This document shows, one piece after another, positions 48,446-58,027 of a stretch of DNA of 64,000 nt. Below the pieces are notes generated by a model, which searched no databases, was not told the DNA's origin, and saw only the letters and a list, made by a program, of their open reading frames with translations. The stretch covers positions 62,001-126,000 of the forward strand of contig NZ_JAIQWW010000016.1 in NCBI RefSeq assembly GCF_020164455.1, written 5' to 3'. Positions within the stretch are counted from its first letter, which is position 1. Every line of letters begins with the position of its first letter. Source of the DNA: Phyllobacterium chamaecytisi. GTDB lineage: Bacteria; Pseudomonadota; Alphaproteobacteria; Rhizobiales; Rhizobiaceae. The position numbers and the translations under genes were made by a program.

Positions 48446-49288
48446 TTAGAGCGCGAAGTCGAAGCGGTAGGTTGCCTGCACGCCCAACGTCGCCTGATTG
48501 GCCGAACCGCGTTCCCTGACGAGGCTTGAATCTGCCGCTGGTCCCATCAACCGGCTATACTCGGCATAGGCGCTCGTGGTGATCTTGTCAGTGGTCTGCC
48601 AGGTGATTTGACCGCCGACGCCAAGCGATTTAAGGCCGCCGCCCGGCGAATACTGTGCGAGGCCCGACGCCACGGACTCGCTGGCAGTCACACCATAATA
48701 TTCCTCAAAATAGTCTTTGGAGGCAACGGTTGCACGCGGACCCGCAGACACGCGCACTGTCGGTGTTATGTCCTTGAAAGCATCGATGGCAAAATCGGCA
48801 ACGACGCCGTCATGAGCGCCGATACCGCGCCGCACCTCGACCCGGCCGCGAATATTGTCTGTCGGATAGAATTCTGCAAAGCCACCGAGCTCGAATCCCC
48901 AGTCGACATCCTGGAGGCCTTTGAGATCATCAGAGTCACCACGGTCGCGCCCAGTGATCAGTTTACCGGTGAGACCAGCCCGGAAAACGCCTGTGTCGAT
49001 GAAACCGAGGGAGGCATTGTCGTTGAGCGAGGAAAAACGAACCGACTTACCTGCACGGCCAAGGGAGATAACCGGGGCAGCGCTGAGCATATAGTCCTTG
49101 GCGCCTTCATACTTTGGAGCAACGAAGCCTTTGGCCCCAAGCGTGAGATACCAGTCACCTGACCACCAATGATCTCCGCGCGTGCTACTGGTTGGCTGGC
49201 TGTCCGGATAATACTCATCAGCAAAAACTGCAGTTGATCCCGCAAAAAACAGTGCGCTCGAGAGAGCGCCAATCAGGCGAATAGACAT
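48446..49288 (-). CDS. MipA/OmpV family outer-membrane protein
   Basis: A 280-residue outer-membrane beta-barrel. A Sec signal peptide ends near residue 23 (STAVFADE). The mature barrel has alternating strands and the family features WYLTLGAKGFVAPKYEGAKD and VRRGIGAHDGVVADFA, ending in an aromatic-containing last strand (ATYRFDFAL). MipA-type proteins have been linked to peptidoglycan enzymes (MltA-PBP1B) and OmpV to porin function; which applies here is unknown. The 272 bases between this gene and the ileS start hold no gene that I can see. Confidence 0.87.
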   Translation of the reverse strand: MSIRLIGALSSALFFAGSTAVFADEYYPDSQPTSSTRGDHWWSGDWYLTLGAKGFVAPKYEGAKDYMLSAAPVISLGRAGKSVRFSSLNDNASLGFIDTGVFRAGLTGKLITGRDRGDSDDLKGLQDVDWGFELGGFAEFYPTDNIRGRVEVRRGIGAHDGVVADFAIDAFKDITPTVRVSAGPRATVASKDYFEEYYGVTASESVASGLAQYSPGGGLKSLGVGGQITWQTTDKITTSAYAEYSRLMGPAADSSLVRERGSANQATLGVQATYRFDFAL

Positions 49289-49391
49289 GAAATTACTCCG
49301 GAACCCTGCCTGGGAGGTGGCAAGCTATCTGGCGAAACTATCGAAAGATAGATAAAATTGGCTTTATTGTCTTGGTAAACAATTTACCAAT

Positions 49392-50372
49392 TCAATCGAA
49401 GTTGATCGTCCGGTCGAGCGCCGACAATGGCCGCACACCCTGCAGCAAGGCCCGCGATTCCTCTTCATCACGCTTAATTTGCTGCATCATCGGTTCCAGG
49501 CCGTCGAATTTTTCCTCACCGCGCAGATAACCAAAGAATGATACAGCGCAGGTCTCACCATAGAGATCGCCGTTGAAATCGAAGACATAGGTTTCGAGCA
49601 GCGGTTCACCATCTGTGTCGACTGTCGGCCGCCGGCCGAAGCTGGCAACGCCATCGTAGAGTGTGCCGTCAGCCCTGCGGAAGCGCACGGCGTAAATGCC
49701 ATGCTTGAGATGAGTCTCGGGCGGCAAAACCATGTTGGCCGTCGGAAATCCAATGGTGCGGCCGAGCTGTTTGCCGCGAATGACCTCTGCCCGAATACGG
49801 TGGCGATAACCGAGTAGACCCGCTGCCTCCACCACCTCCCCTTCGCCGAAAAGTTCGCGAATACGGCTCGATGAGATTGCGTGGCCGCCCTCATCGCGGA
49901 AGGCATCAACCAGTGTGACGTGAAAGCCACGCTTTTCGCCGGCATCCATCAGAAAGGCGGGTCCGCCCTGACGGTTCTTGCCGAAATGAAAATCAAAACC
50001 AGTAACGATGCGGCTCGCTGCCAGGGCGTCGACCAGTATCCGGTCTACAAACACGTCTGCAGTCAGCTGCGAAAACTCGCGGGTAAAGTGGCACTCGACC
50101 ACCGCATCAAAACCCAGTGCTTCGAGAATGGAGGCTTTCTCGGCGGCCGGGGTCAAGCGGTCGACCGGCTGATCCGGTACAAACACGCTGCGCGGATGCG
50201 GCTCGAAAGTCAGCACGAGGGAAGGCTTCCTCGCAGCCCGCGCCGCTTCGAGCGCACGTTCCAGCACAGCCTGGTGACCGCGATGCACACCATCAAAATT
50301 GCCAATCGCGACAATGGCATCTTTGAGGTGCTCGGGCAAATGGTTCGGATCGCTCAGACGCAGGATCGACAT
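49392..50372 (-). CDS. ribF: Bifunctional riboflavin kinase / FAD synthetase
   Basis: A 326-residue enzyme that converts riboflavin to FMN and FAD. The N-terminal adenylyltransferase domain has AIGNFDGVHRGHQAVL and ISSSRIRELF. The C-terminal flavokinase domain starts near GRTIGFPTANMVLP, with ETYVFDFNGDLYG. The length is normal. It starts 11 bases downstream of the HAD-hydrolase gene and is probably co-transcribed with it. Confidence 0.95.
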   Translation of the reverse strand: MSILRLSDPNHLPEHLKDAIVAIGNFDGVHRGHQAVLERALEAARAARKPSLVLTFEPHPRSVFVPDQPVDRLTPAAEKASILEALGFDAVVECHFTREFSQLTADVFVDRILVDALAASRIVTGFDFHFGKNRQGGPAFLMDAGEKRGFHVTLVDAFRDEGGHAISSSRIRELFGEGEVVEAAGLLGYRHRIRAEVIRGKQLGRTIGFPTANMVLPPETHLKHGIYAVRFRRADGTLYDGVASFGRRPTVDTDGEPLLETYVFDFNGDLYGETCAVSFFGYLRGEEKFDGLEPMMQQIKRDEEESRALLQGVRPLSALDRTINFD

Positions 50373-50383
50373 GAACTTTAGCC

Positions 50384-51241
50384 TCAGGCCAGCATTGTCA
50401 TTGTGGCCACAGGATTGCTGCCGTGCTTGGCCAGAAATGCAAGCAGTTTCTCAAGGTCTTGAACGCCGCCCATGACGTAGTCTCCCGCGTGGATACCACC
50501 GGAAATATAGAGAGCATCGATCCCGAAAAGGTCGGCGCCCTTGATGTCAGTCAGCATACCATCGCCGATAGCGAGGACGCGCGCGGGATCGACAGGCTCG
50601 CCGCGCACCTCCCTAGCACCGGCAACAGCGGCCTCGTAGATTGGGCGATGCGGCTTGCCGGCAATCAGTGTCCGGCCACCGAGTTGGCTATAGTCGCGTG
50701 CAAGCGCTCCCGCGCACCATATGAGGCGGTCGCCGCGTTCGACGACAATATCCGGATTGGCGCAAATGAACGGCAGATCACGCGACCGGAATCGAGTGAG
50801 CATTTCGGCATAGTCCTCCGGTGTTTCCGTCTCATCGTCAAAGAATCCGGTGCACACGACGACGTCTGCTTCGCGTTCCTCGACAAGTTCGACGTCCAGC
50901 CCTTCATACAGTGTTTCATCGCGCTCAGGCCCAAGGTGAAAGACGTGGCGCGGCGCATTGCGGATCAATTCGCGCGTCACGTCCCCCGATGTGACAATGC
51001 GATCGTAGGAAGATTCGGGCACGCCAAGCGCGTGTATCTGCTGTGCGACGCTATCAAAACGGCGCGGTGCATTGGTTATAAGGACGACCGTCAGACCGGC
51101 TTTCCGCGCACGTGAAAGAGCTGCTGATGCGGAAGCAAACGAATCCACGCCATTGTGCAGAACGCCCCAAACATCGCAGAGGAGGACATCGTAACGATCC
51201 ATCAATTCGTCGAGACGCTGCAAATGTATCATATCGGTCAT
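50384..51241 (-). CDS. HAD-superfamily hydrolase, TIGR01459 type
   Basis: A 285-residue phosphatase of the NagD-like HAD IIA group. Motif I is LLCDVWGVLHNG (note Asp-Val-Trp rather than DxDGT), motif II is VLITNAPR, and the C-terminal Asp motif is AIGDGMLTDIKGA. It is close to the alphaproteobacterial TIGR01459 set. The substrate is unknown; position before ribF raises the possibility of flavin-intermediate dephosphorylation, which is a guess. The ATG at 51241 has AAAGGA upstream. Confidence 0.87.
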   Translation of the reverse strand: MTDMIHLQRLDELMDRYDVLLCDVWGVLHNGVDSFASASAALSRARKAGLTVVLITNAPRRFDSVAQQIHALGVPESSYDRIVTSGDVTRELIRNAPRHVFHLGPERDETLYEGLDVELVEEREADVVVCTGFFDDETETPEDYAEMLTRFRSRDLPFICANPDIVVERGDRLIWCAGALARDYSQLGGRTLIAGKPHRPIYEAAVAGAREVRGEPVDPARVLAIGDGMLTDIKGADLFGIDALYISGGIHAGDYVMGGVQDLEKLLAFLAKHGSNPVATMTMLA

Positions 51242-51348
51242 GCCGATCCTTTCCGAGAACGTGAAGCCCGACATCGCTTACCCGATTGCTTGAAATGTGT
51301 CACCCATGATCATCGGCGATTGTTTTGGATGGCAACATTGACATCATA

Positions 51349-51370
51349 CATATGAACAAGTATTTATATG
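51349..51370. promoter_or_regulatory. ArsR/SmtB-type operator before the zinc-efflux operon
   Basis: CATATGAACA-AG-TATTTATATG is an imperfect 10-2-10 inverted repeat (8 of 10 pairs). Spacing, AT content and the ATATGAACA half site are those of SmtB/CzrA-family operators. It sits 22 bases before the CDF start, in the promoter region of the operon that encodes its own ArsR-type repressor. Confidence 0.75.
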
Positions 51371-51392
51371 TTTGTCATTAATAGAGCAAGCT

Positions 51393-52400
51393 ATGTCACA
51401 TTCCCACGAAGGCCACGACCACGCGCCGAAGATCACGGTGGATAATCAGCGCAAGGTGTTGATTGCGTTTTTCATTACATTCGCCTTCATGATCGTCGAG
51501 GTCATCGGCGGTTTATTGTCCGGTTCGCTGGCGCTGATCGCCGACGCGGGTCACATGGTGACCGATGCCGCTGCGCTGGCTCTGTCCTATGCGGCATTCC
51601 ATTTCGGCAAACGGGCCGCAGATGAGCGGCGCACATTCGGCTATTTGCGCTTTGAAGTCATTGCCGGGCTGATGAATGCCATAGCGCTCTTCGCTATCTT
51701 GATCTGGATTACCATCGAAGCAATTGATCGCTTCCGCAACCCCGGTGAAGTACTGGCAGGGCCGATGCTGATCGTGGCGACGATCGGGCTTCTCATCAAT
51801 ATTGCCGTATTCTGGATTCTTACGCGCGGCGACAGCGACCACGTCAATATCAAGGGCGCGATCCTGCATGTGCTGGGCGATCTGCTTGGTTCCGTCGGGA
51901 CAATCATCGCCGCTATCGTCATCTATTATACGGACTGGACGCCGATAGATCCCATCCTCTCGGTCTTCGTATGCCTGCTTATCCTGCGCAGTGCCTGGGC
52001 ATTGCTGCGAAATTCAATGCATATTCTTCTCGAAGGTGCGCCGGCGAACGCCTCGCCGGAAGAGATTGAACAGCATTTGAAACAGACCGTCCCCGGTCTC
52101 GCCAATGTCCGGCACGTGCATGTCTGGATGATCACTTCGGGCAAGGCGCTTTGCACACTGCACGTTTTGCCTGCGCCGGACGCTGATCCAAGGCTGCTGG
52201 TCAAACGGGTCGAGATCGAGCTCAGGACGAAATTCGACATCGAACATTCGACAGTCGCTATCGATTGGCCGGACAACGCCGCGGACAACTGCTGCCTCGG
52301 AACGGAACCGGCTGATCACGGCCACGCTGATTCAAGTCACGATCACGCAGATCACAACCATGCGCCGTATAGTCATGGTCACGAGGATCATAAACATTGA
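51393..52400 (+). CDS. Cation diffusion facilitator (Zn2+ efflux), CzcD/ZitB type
   Basis: A 335-residue inner-membrane Zn2+/H+ antiporter with six transmembrane helices and a C-terminal cytoplasmic domain. The intramembrane metal sites are visible as DAGHMVTDA (helix II) and HVLGDLLGS (helix V), both His-x3-Asp pairs as in zinc-type CDFs. Both termini are histidine-rich (SHSHEGHDHAP and a long His/Asp tail). The ATG at 51393 is used; the open frame reaches back to a TTG at 51372. It is overlapped by the downstream ArsR gene, which probably represses it until zinc rises. Confidence 0.93.
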   Translation: MSHSHEGHDHAPKITVDNQRKVLIAFFITFAFMIVEVIGGLLSGSLALIADAGHMVTDAAALALSYAAFHFGKRAADERRTFGYLRFEVIAGLMNAIALFAILIWITIEAIDRFRNPGEVLAGPMLIVATIGLLINIAVFWILTRGDSDHVNIKGAILHVLGDLLGSVGTIIAAIVIYYTDWTPIDPILSVFVCLLILRSAWALLRNSMHILLEGAPANASPEEIEQHLKQTVPGLANVRHVHVWMITSGKALCTLHVLPAPDADPRLLVKRVEIELRTKFDIEHSTVAIDWPDNAADNCCLGTEPADHGHADSSHDHADHNHAPYSHGHEDHKH

Positions 52401-52711
52401 GCAAGGCAGCAATTCCATCGCAGCTCGATACGACGATCCTCGCAGAGACGTTTCGGCTGCTTGGCGATCCGACGCGGCTGCGCATCCTGTTCTTCTGCCT
52501 CGACGAGCCGAGATCAGTCGGTGATATAGCGACGAGCCTCGATCTGTCGCAATCGCTGGTAAGCCACCATTTGCGCCTGTTGCGCGGTGCACGGCTGGTA
52601 CGCGGCAACCGGCAGGCCAAGCAGATTTTCTATGAGCTCGCCGACAAGCATGTCAGCGACATGCTTGTCGATATGGCGCATCACGTTTGTGAAGAGAGCG
52701 GCGAGGATTGA
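52397..52711 (+). CDS. ArsR/SmtB-family zinc-responsive repressor
   Basis: A 104-residue winged-helix dimeric repressor. The DNA-reading helix is DLSQSLVSHHLRLLRGARLV. The C-terminal helix has Asp83, His85, His96 and Glu99 (DKHVSDML...AHHVCEE), spaced exactly like the alpha-5 zinc site of SmtB (Asp-x-His, then His-x2-Glu). No N-terminal arsenic or cadmium CxC motif is present. It starts with TTG overlapping the CDF stop, with GAGG eight bases upstream, so translation is coupled. It is expected to bind the operator at 51349 and release with zinc. Confidence 0.92.
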   Translation: MSKAAIPSQLDTTILAETFRLLGDPTRLRILFFCLDEPRSVGDIATSLDLSQSLVSHHLRLLRGARLVRGNRQAKQIFYELADKHVSDMLVDMAHHVCEESGED

Positions 52712-52761
52712 CGCTGCTCTTTTGGGCGCTTCTACTCATATACCCAGCGTAGTTGCCGTGC

Positions 52762-53775
52762 TCAGAACCCGGACAGAACAATCTTGCCCTTGGCGCGGCC
52801 GCTTTCTATGAATGCATGTGCTCTCTTGAGATTGGTGGCGTTGATCTTGCCGAAGTCATCGGCGAGAGTTGTTTTGATCGTCCCTTCGTCAACGAGTTCC
52901 GACACCTTGTTCAAAATTCGATGCTGAGCATCCATATCAGGGGTCTTGAACAGCGCCCGTGTAAACATCAGCTCCCAATGCAGCGATATGCTCTTGCGCT
53001 TCAACAACATGACATCGAGTGTCTTCGGATCATCAATCAGTGCGAACCGGCCCTGCGGCGCGATCAGCGTGGCGACTTCGGCAAGATGCGCGTCGGAGTT
53101 GGTGGTTGAGAACACGAATCCCGGAGCGTCTATACCCAGCGCTTCTACTTGTGCTGCGATAGGCCTTGAATGATCAATGACGTGATGAGCACCAAGCTCC
53201 TTGACCCAGGTCTTCGTCTCGGGACGCGATGCAGTGGCGACAACAGTGAGATTCGTCAGCTTCCTTGCAAGCTGAATGGCGATTGAACCTACACCTCCTG
53301 CCCCGCCGATAATGACAATGGCATTGGCAGCGCCGAGCACCGGCTTCTCGACATCCAATCGGTCGAACAGGGTTTCCCACGCGGTAATCGATGTCAGCGG
53401 TAAGGCGGCCGCGGCGCTGAAGCTCAGCGATGATGGTTTTTTGCCGACGATACGCTCATCGACGAGGTGAAATTCTGAGTTCGTGCCGGGACGATCGATC
53501 ACTCCAGCGTAGAACACTTCATCACCCGGCTTGAAGAATTGTGCCTCGGGACCCACTGCGGCTACAACGCCTGACGCATCCCAGCCAAGTACCTGGGGCG
53601 TTCCCCCTTCCGGTTTTACCCTGACCCGGACCTTGGTGTCGACGGGATTGACAGATATCGCCCTCACCTCAACCAACAGGTCTCTGCCACTTGCTTCGGG
53701 CTTCGGCAGGTTGATATCGACCAATGAAGTTTCAGCGGTGATGGGTTGTGATTCGAAATAGGCGACAGCGCGCAT
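52762..53775 (-). CDS. Zinc-type alcohol dehydrogenase-like / quinone oxidoreductase family protein
   Basis: A 337-residue MDR-superfamily NADPH-dependent reductase (ZADH/quinone reductase-like group). The N-terminal GroES-like domain has VLGWDASGVVAAVG, and the Rossmann nucleotide-binding motif is VIIGGAGGVGSIAIQLA. No structural zinc cysteines are seen. The likely job is reduction of quinones or reactive enals. It is divergent from an HxlR regulator across 100 bases, the standard arrangement for electrophile-stress control. Confidence 0.88.
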   Translation of the reverse strand: MRAVAYFESQPITAETSLVDINLPKPEASGRDLLVEVRAISVNPVDTKVRVRVKPEGGTPQVLGWDASGVVAAVGPEAQFFKPGDEVFYAGVIDRPGTNSEFHLVDERIVGKKPSSLSFSAAAALPLTSITAWETLFDRLDVEKPVLGAANAIVIIGGAGGVGSIAIQLARKLTNLTVVATASRPETKTWVKELGAHHVIDHSRPIAAQVEALGIDAPGFVFSTTNSDAHLAEVATLIAPQGRFALIDDPKTLDVMLLKRKSISLHWELMFTRALFKTPDMDAQHRILNKVSELVDEGTIKTTLADDFGKINATNLKRAHAFIESGRAKGKIVLSGF

Positions 53776-53827
53776 GGGCTTTCTCCAAATAAGTTGATCT
53801 GGGTCAGATGCGCCTTATGCTATGTAA

Positions 53828-53855
53828 GTGCAAGAATGCACATATATTGTATATA
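53828..53855. promoter_or_regulatory. Inverted repeats in the HxlR/oxidoreductase divergent promoter
   Basis: GTGCA-AGAA-TGCAC (53828-53841) is followed directly by TATAT-TGT-ATATA (53843-53855), both perfect dyads midway between the divergent genes. They are candidate binding sites for the adjacent HxlR protein. Inference from position. Confidence 0.5.
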
Positions 53856-53875
53856 GTGTCAAAAAGGATACCGTG

Positions 53876-54226
53876 ATGCCCCGCGTGCGCCACAAGACGT
53901 TTGATTGCTCCGCTGGCTGCCCGGTCGAAGGTGTTCTCAACTTGATCGATGGCAAGTGGAAAGGCGTGATCCTTTACCATCTCATGTCAGGTACGCTGCG
54001 GTTCAATGAAATTCGCCGCAAGCTAGTCAATGTCACGCAGCGCATGCTGACCAACCAGCTGCGCGAATTGGAAGCTGATGGGCTGATCATACGCAAGGTT
54101 TATGCCGAGGTGCCGCCCAAGGTCGAGTATTCGCTTTCGGAGCGCGGCCGTAGTCTGGAGCCGGTTATCAACGCCTTGAAGGCATGGGGTGATGCCAATC
54201 TCGCTGTCGACAAGGAAGCAGCCTGA
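53876..54226 (+). CDS. HxlR-family transcriptional regulator
   Basis: A 116-residue winged-helix regulator. The family N-terminus has the conserved cysteine region (FDCSAGCPVEGVLNLIDGKW), with Cys residues that could sense electrophiles or oxidants, followed by FNEIRRKLVNVTQRMLTNQL and EYSLSERGRSLEPV. The ATG at 53876 has AAGGAT upstream; the longer frame from 53828 would begin inside the operator region. It is divergent from the MDR oxidoreductase gene, its likely target. Confidence 0.9.
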   Translation: MPRVRHKTFDCSAGCPVEGVLNLIDGKWKGVILYHLMSGTLRFNEIRRKLVNVTQRMLTNQLRELEADGLIIRKVYAEVPPKVEYSLSERGRSLEPVINALKAWGDANLAVDKEAA

Positions 54227-54346
54227 CTCTTCGTTTCATCAATACATCACATTTATATGGAATAAAGGCTTGGCTGCAGTACTTGCGCGTGCCTTGCGAT
54301 TGCCGATTTTGAGTTCACCGCAGAAAAGATTCATCGCAGCTTTCCC

Positions 54347-54376
54347 TTGACTCTTCAGTGTCATCCCACTATCTCC
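54347..54376 (+). promoter_or_regulatory. groESL promoter candidate
   Basis: CTTGACT near 54346-54352 is followed after 16 bases by CTATCT (54369-54374). It resembles both a sigma-70 promoter and the alphaproteobacterial sigma-32 pattern (CTTGA...CTAT). It lies just upstream of the CIRCE element, as expected for a start site that HrcA would block. Confidence 0.6.
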
Positions 54377-54384
54377 GGCCGCAG

Positions 54385-54411
54385 TTAGCACTCACCTCTG
54401 TCGAGTGCTAA
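54385..54411. promoter_or_regulatory. CIRCE element (HrcA operator)
   Basis: TTAGCACTC-N9-GAGTGCTAA is an exact match to the CIRCE consensus on both arms. It lies about 60 bases before the groES start. HrcA binding here represses groESL at normal temperature. hrcA itself is not in the window. Confidence 0.95.
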
Positions 54412-54472
54412 TAACGCGGATGGCGCAGCTGTTCGCGACATCGTTTTGACACCAACATCAAGGGTTCTAACC

Positions 54473-54769
54473 ATGGCCAAGACCAAGTTCCGCCCGCTTC
54501 ACGACCGCGTCGTAGTACGCCGCGTCGAATCCGAAGCAAAGACTGCAGGCGGCATCATCATTCCGGATACTGCCAAGGAAAAGCCACAGGAAGGCGAAAT
54601 CGTCTCCGTAGGCACTGGCGCTCGTGACGAAGCAGGCAAGCTCGTACCACTCGATGTCAAGGCAGGCGATCTTATCCTGTTCGGCAAGTGGTCCGGCACG
54701 GAAGTCAAGATTGGCGGCGAAGACCTGCTGATCATGAAGGAATCCGACATTCTGGGTATCCTCGGCTAA
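54473..54769 (+). CDS. groES: Co-chaperonin GroES
   Basis: A 98-residue GroES that forms the heptameric lid of the GroEL chamber. The mobile loop lies in the region [19 protein letters not shown] (about 15-35), with the conserved IIIPDTA, and the end reads [15 protein letters not shown]. The ATG at 54473 has AGGG upstream and gives the normal length. It is followed by groEL after 57 bases. Confidence 0.98.
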   Translation: MAKTKFRPLHDRVVVRRVESEAKTAGGIIIPDTAKEKPQEGEIVSVGTGARDEAGKLVPLDVKAGDLILFGKWSGTEVKIGGEDLLIMKESDILGILG

Positions 54770-56473
<1,704 letters not shown>

Positions 56474-56498
56474 GAAGTCCTCATCCAGGCAAATACGG

Positions 56499-56526
56499 AA
56501 AAGGCGGGTTTCGACCCGCCTTTTTT
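56499..56526 (+). terminator. Intrinsic terminator of groESL
   Basis: AAAAGGCGGGT, loop TTCG, ACCCGCCTTTT with T run (TTTTTT). This is an 11-base-pair perfect stem, 26 bases after the groEL stop. The A run on the other side means it could also act on minus-strand transcription of the HxlR gene. Confidence 0.92.
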
Positions 56527-56574
56527 GTTATCACAGCCGTTTAACGTACTCTTGCACAGGCTTGGCAAGATTCC

Positions 56575-56982
56575 CTATTCTGCCGCGTCAGCAAATCCCG
56601 GCTGTACCTCGGCATTCCCGTGGGCTGCGTCGAAACGGGCACGGGCCTCGCTGACACGTTGCTCGTTCTTGATCGCCCAGTCGCCAAGGCCCCGCACGGG
56701 CACCAGCAGATCACGCCCGAGATCAGTCAGCTCGTAGTCCACACGTGGCGGAATGGTCGGATAGACCGTTCGCGTGACGAAACCGTCGCGCTCAAGGCTA
56801 CGTAATGTGCTCGTCAGCATCTTTTGCGAGATACCATTGATCGCCCGTTTCAACTCGTTGAATCGCATTGAGCGATTGCCGAGGTAACTGACGACCAGCA
56901 CCGTCCATTTATCGCCGACCCGCGCCAGAATGTGATGAACCGCGCTACACGCGGAGGTTACTTCAAAGTGATCCGGTTTCAA
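56575..56982 (-). CDS. HxlR-family transcriptional regulator, TTG start
   Basis: A 135-residue winged-helix regulator. It has the conserved Cys near the N-terminus (VTSACSAVHHILARVGDKW), MRFNELKRAINGISQKMLTSTL and VDYELTDLGRDLLVPV. The start is set at the TTG at 56982 because a perfect AAGGAGG lies seven bases upstream; the in-frame ATG at 57048 would place coding sequence across the divergent promoter. It is divergent from the FMN reductase gene, its likely target. Confidence 0.87.
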   Translation of the reverse strand: MKPDHFEVTSACSAVHHILARVGDKWTVLVVSYLGNRSMRFNELKRAINGISQKMLTSTLRSLERDGFVTRTVYPTIPPRVDYELTDLGRDLLVPVRGLGDWAIKNEQRVSEARARFDAAHGNAEVQPGFADAAE

Positions 56983-57029
56983 AAAAGTGCCTCCTTGCGG
57001 TCGTTTCGAACAGGCACTTATATAGCGCC

Positions 57030-57046
57030 GGTCACAAATAGTTACC
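57030..57046. promoter_or_regulatory. Operator candidate between HxlR and FMN reductase genes
   Basis: GGTCAC-AAATA-GTTACC is a near-perfect dyad (5 of 6 pairs) in the 89-base divergent spacer. Its core resembles the operators described for HxlR-family YodB-type repressors, from memory and unverified. A second, wider dyad (AAGTGCC at 56985-56991, GGCACTT at 57013-57019) flanks the ribosome binding site of the HxlR gene. Confidence 0.5.
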
Positions 57047-57071
57047 ATCCCAAGACAAAGGATTTCTCAAT

Positions 57072-57632
57072 ATGGCTAAAGCAAAAATCGGCATCATCGT
57101 TGGCAGCACGCGGATCGGCCGTTTCGCCGAATTTCCGGCCAAGTGGATCGCCGAAATAGCCGGCAAACGTGACGATATCGAAGTCGAAATCCTCGATTTG
57201 CTCGACTATCCTATGCACTTCTTCGGTGAAGAGCGCACGTCGACCGCCCAAACCGAGACGGCAGAGCGCTGGAAAAAGAAACTGCGTGAGTTCGACGGTT
57301 TTGTTGTCACCGTTGCGGAATACAACCACGGCCCGACCGCAGTTCTGAAGAATGCTATCGATCTTGGTGAGTTCATTCACAAGCCGGTTGGATTTGTCGG
57401 CTATGGCGGCGTTGGCGGCGCCCGCGCAATCGAGCATCTTCGACTGGTTTTCGTGGAAATGAGTGCCGCGTCAGTCAAAACCGGTATCCACATCTCCTTC
57501 CCCGAATATCTCACTGTGGTCAAGGGCGAGAAGAAGCTTGCCGACTATGAACACCTCAATGAAGCGGCCAACAACCAGCTCGACCAGCTTGTCCTGTGGG
57601 CAAACGCCCTTAAAACAGCCCGCGCAGCTTGA
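57072..57632 (+). CDS. NADPH-dependent FMN reductase / quinone reductase family protein
   Basis: A 186-residue flavodoxin-fold protein that binds FMN and reduces flavins, quinones or azo compounds with NAD(P)H. The FMN-phosphate loop IIVGSTRIGRFAEFPAKW is near the N-terminus. FVVTVAEYNHGPTAVLKNAID and GYGGVGGARAIEHLR follow. It has an AAGGAT ribosome binding site. It is divergent from an HxlR regulator, a pairing typical for quinone/electrophile detoxification. Confidence 0.9.
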   Translation: MAKAKIGIIVGSTRIGRFAEFPAKWIAEIAGKRDDIEVEILDLLDYPMHFFGEERTSTAQTETAERWKKKLREFDGFVVTVAEYNHGPTAVLKNAIDLGEFIHKPVGFVGYGGVGGARAIEHLRLVFVEMSAASVKTGIHISFPEYLTVVKGEKKLADYEHLNEAANNQLDQLVLWANALKTARAA

Positions 57633-57640
57633 CCATTGAA

Positions 57641-57664
57641 GAGCGGCCGCGCAAGTGGCCGCTC
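57641..57664. terminator. Convergent hairpin between FMN reductase and VOC genes
   Basis: GAGCGGCC, 8-base loop, GGCCGCTC: a perfect 8-base-pair stem. It lies between the two convergent stops and overlaps the VOC stop codon. There is little T run on either side, so terminator function is moderate at best. Confidence 0.45.
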
Positions 57665-58019
57665 ATTTGTCGGACCAGACCGCCAATTCGTAACCCTCCG
57701 GATCGGTGAAGTGAAAGCGGCGCCCGCCGGGGAAATTGAAGATCGGCTTGACGATCTTGCCGCCCCCCTTTTCAACCCGCTTCAATGTATCCGCAAGATC
57801 GTCGGCGAAGAAGATGACCAAGGGACCGCCACCCGGTTTGACGTCGCCGGCATTGGCAAATCCGCCTTTGAGATTACCATCGGAAAACTCGCAGTAATCG
57901 GCACCGTAGTCGGTGAACGTCCAGCCGAATATACTGCCATAGAAACTGCGAGCCCGCGCAATGTCCTTCACGTTGAATTCGATATAGTCGATACGCTTGT
58001 CCCTGCCTGAATTCGCCAT
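57663..58019 (-). CDS. VOC-superfamily (glyoxalase/bleomycin resistance-like) protein
   Basis: A 118-residue vicinal-oxygen-chelate protein. It has the two beta-alpha-beta-beta-beta modules (YIEFNVKDIARARSFYGSIFGW and a C-terminal half ending FHFTDPEGYELAVWSD, cited by its core TDPEGYELAV). Metal-type residues Glu and His are in place. The ligand is unknown. GAGGTG precedes the start. It lies 8 bases after the SRPBCC gene, so the two are probably co-transcribed. Confidence 0.85.
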   Translation of the reverse strand: MANSGRDKRIDYIEFNVKDIARARSFYGSIFGWTFTDYGADYCEFSDGNLKGGFANAGDVKPGGGPLVIFFADDLADTLKRVEKGGGKIVKPIFNFPGGRRFHFTDPEGYELAVWSDK

Positions 58020-58027
58020 TTTTCACC

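Noticed and set aside
48421-48459. ACTTCGCG...CGCGAAGT repeat near the mipA stop
   Set aside because: The loop is 23 bases and one arm is inside the coding sequence; no T run.
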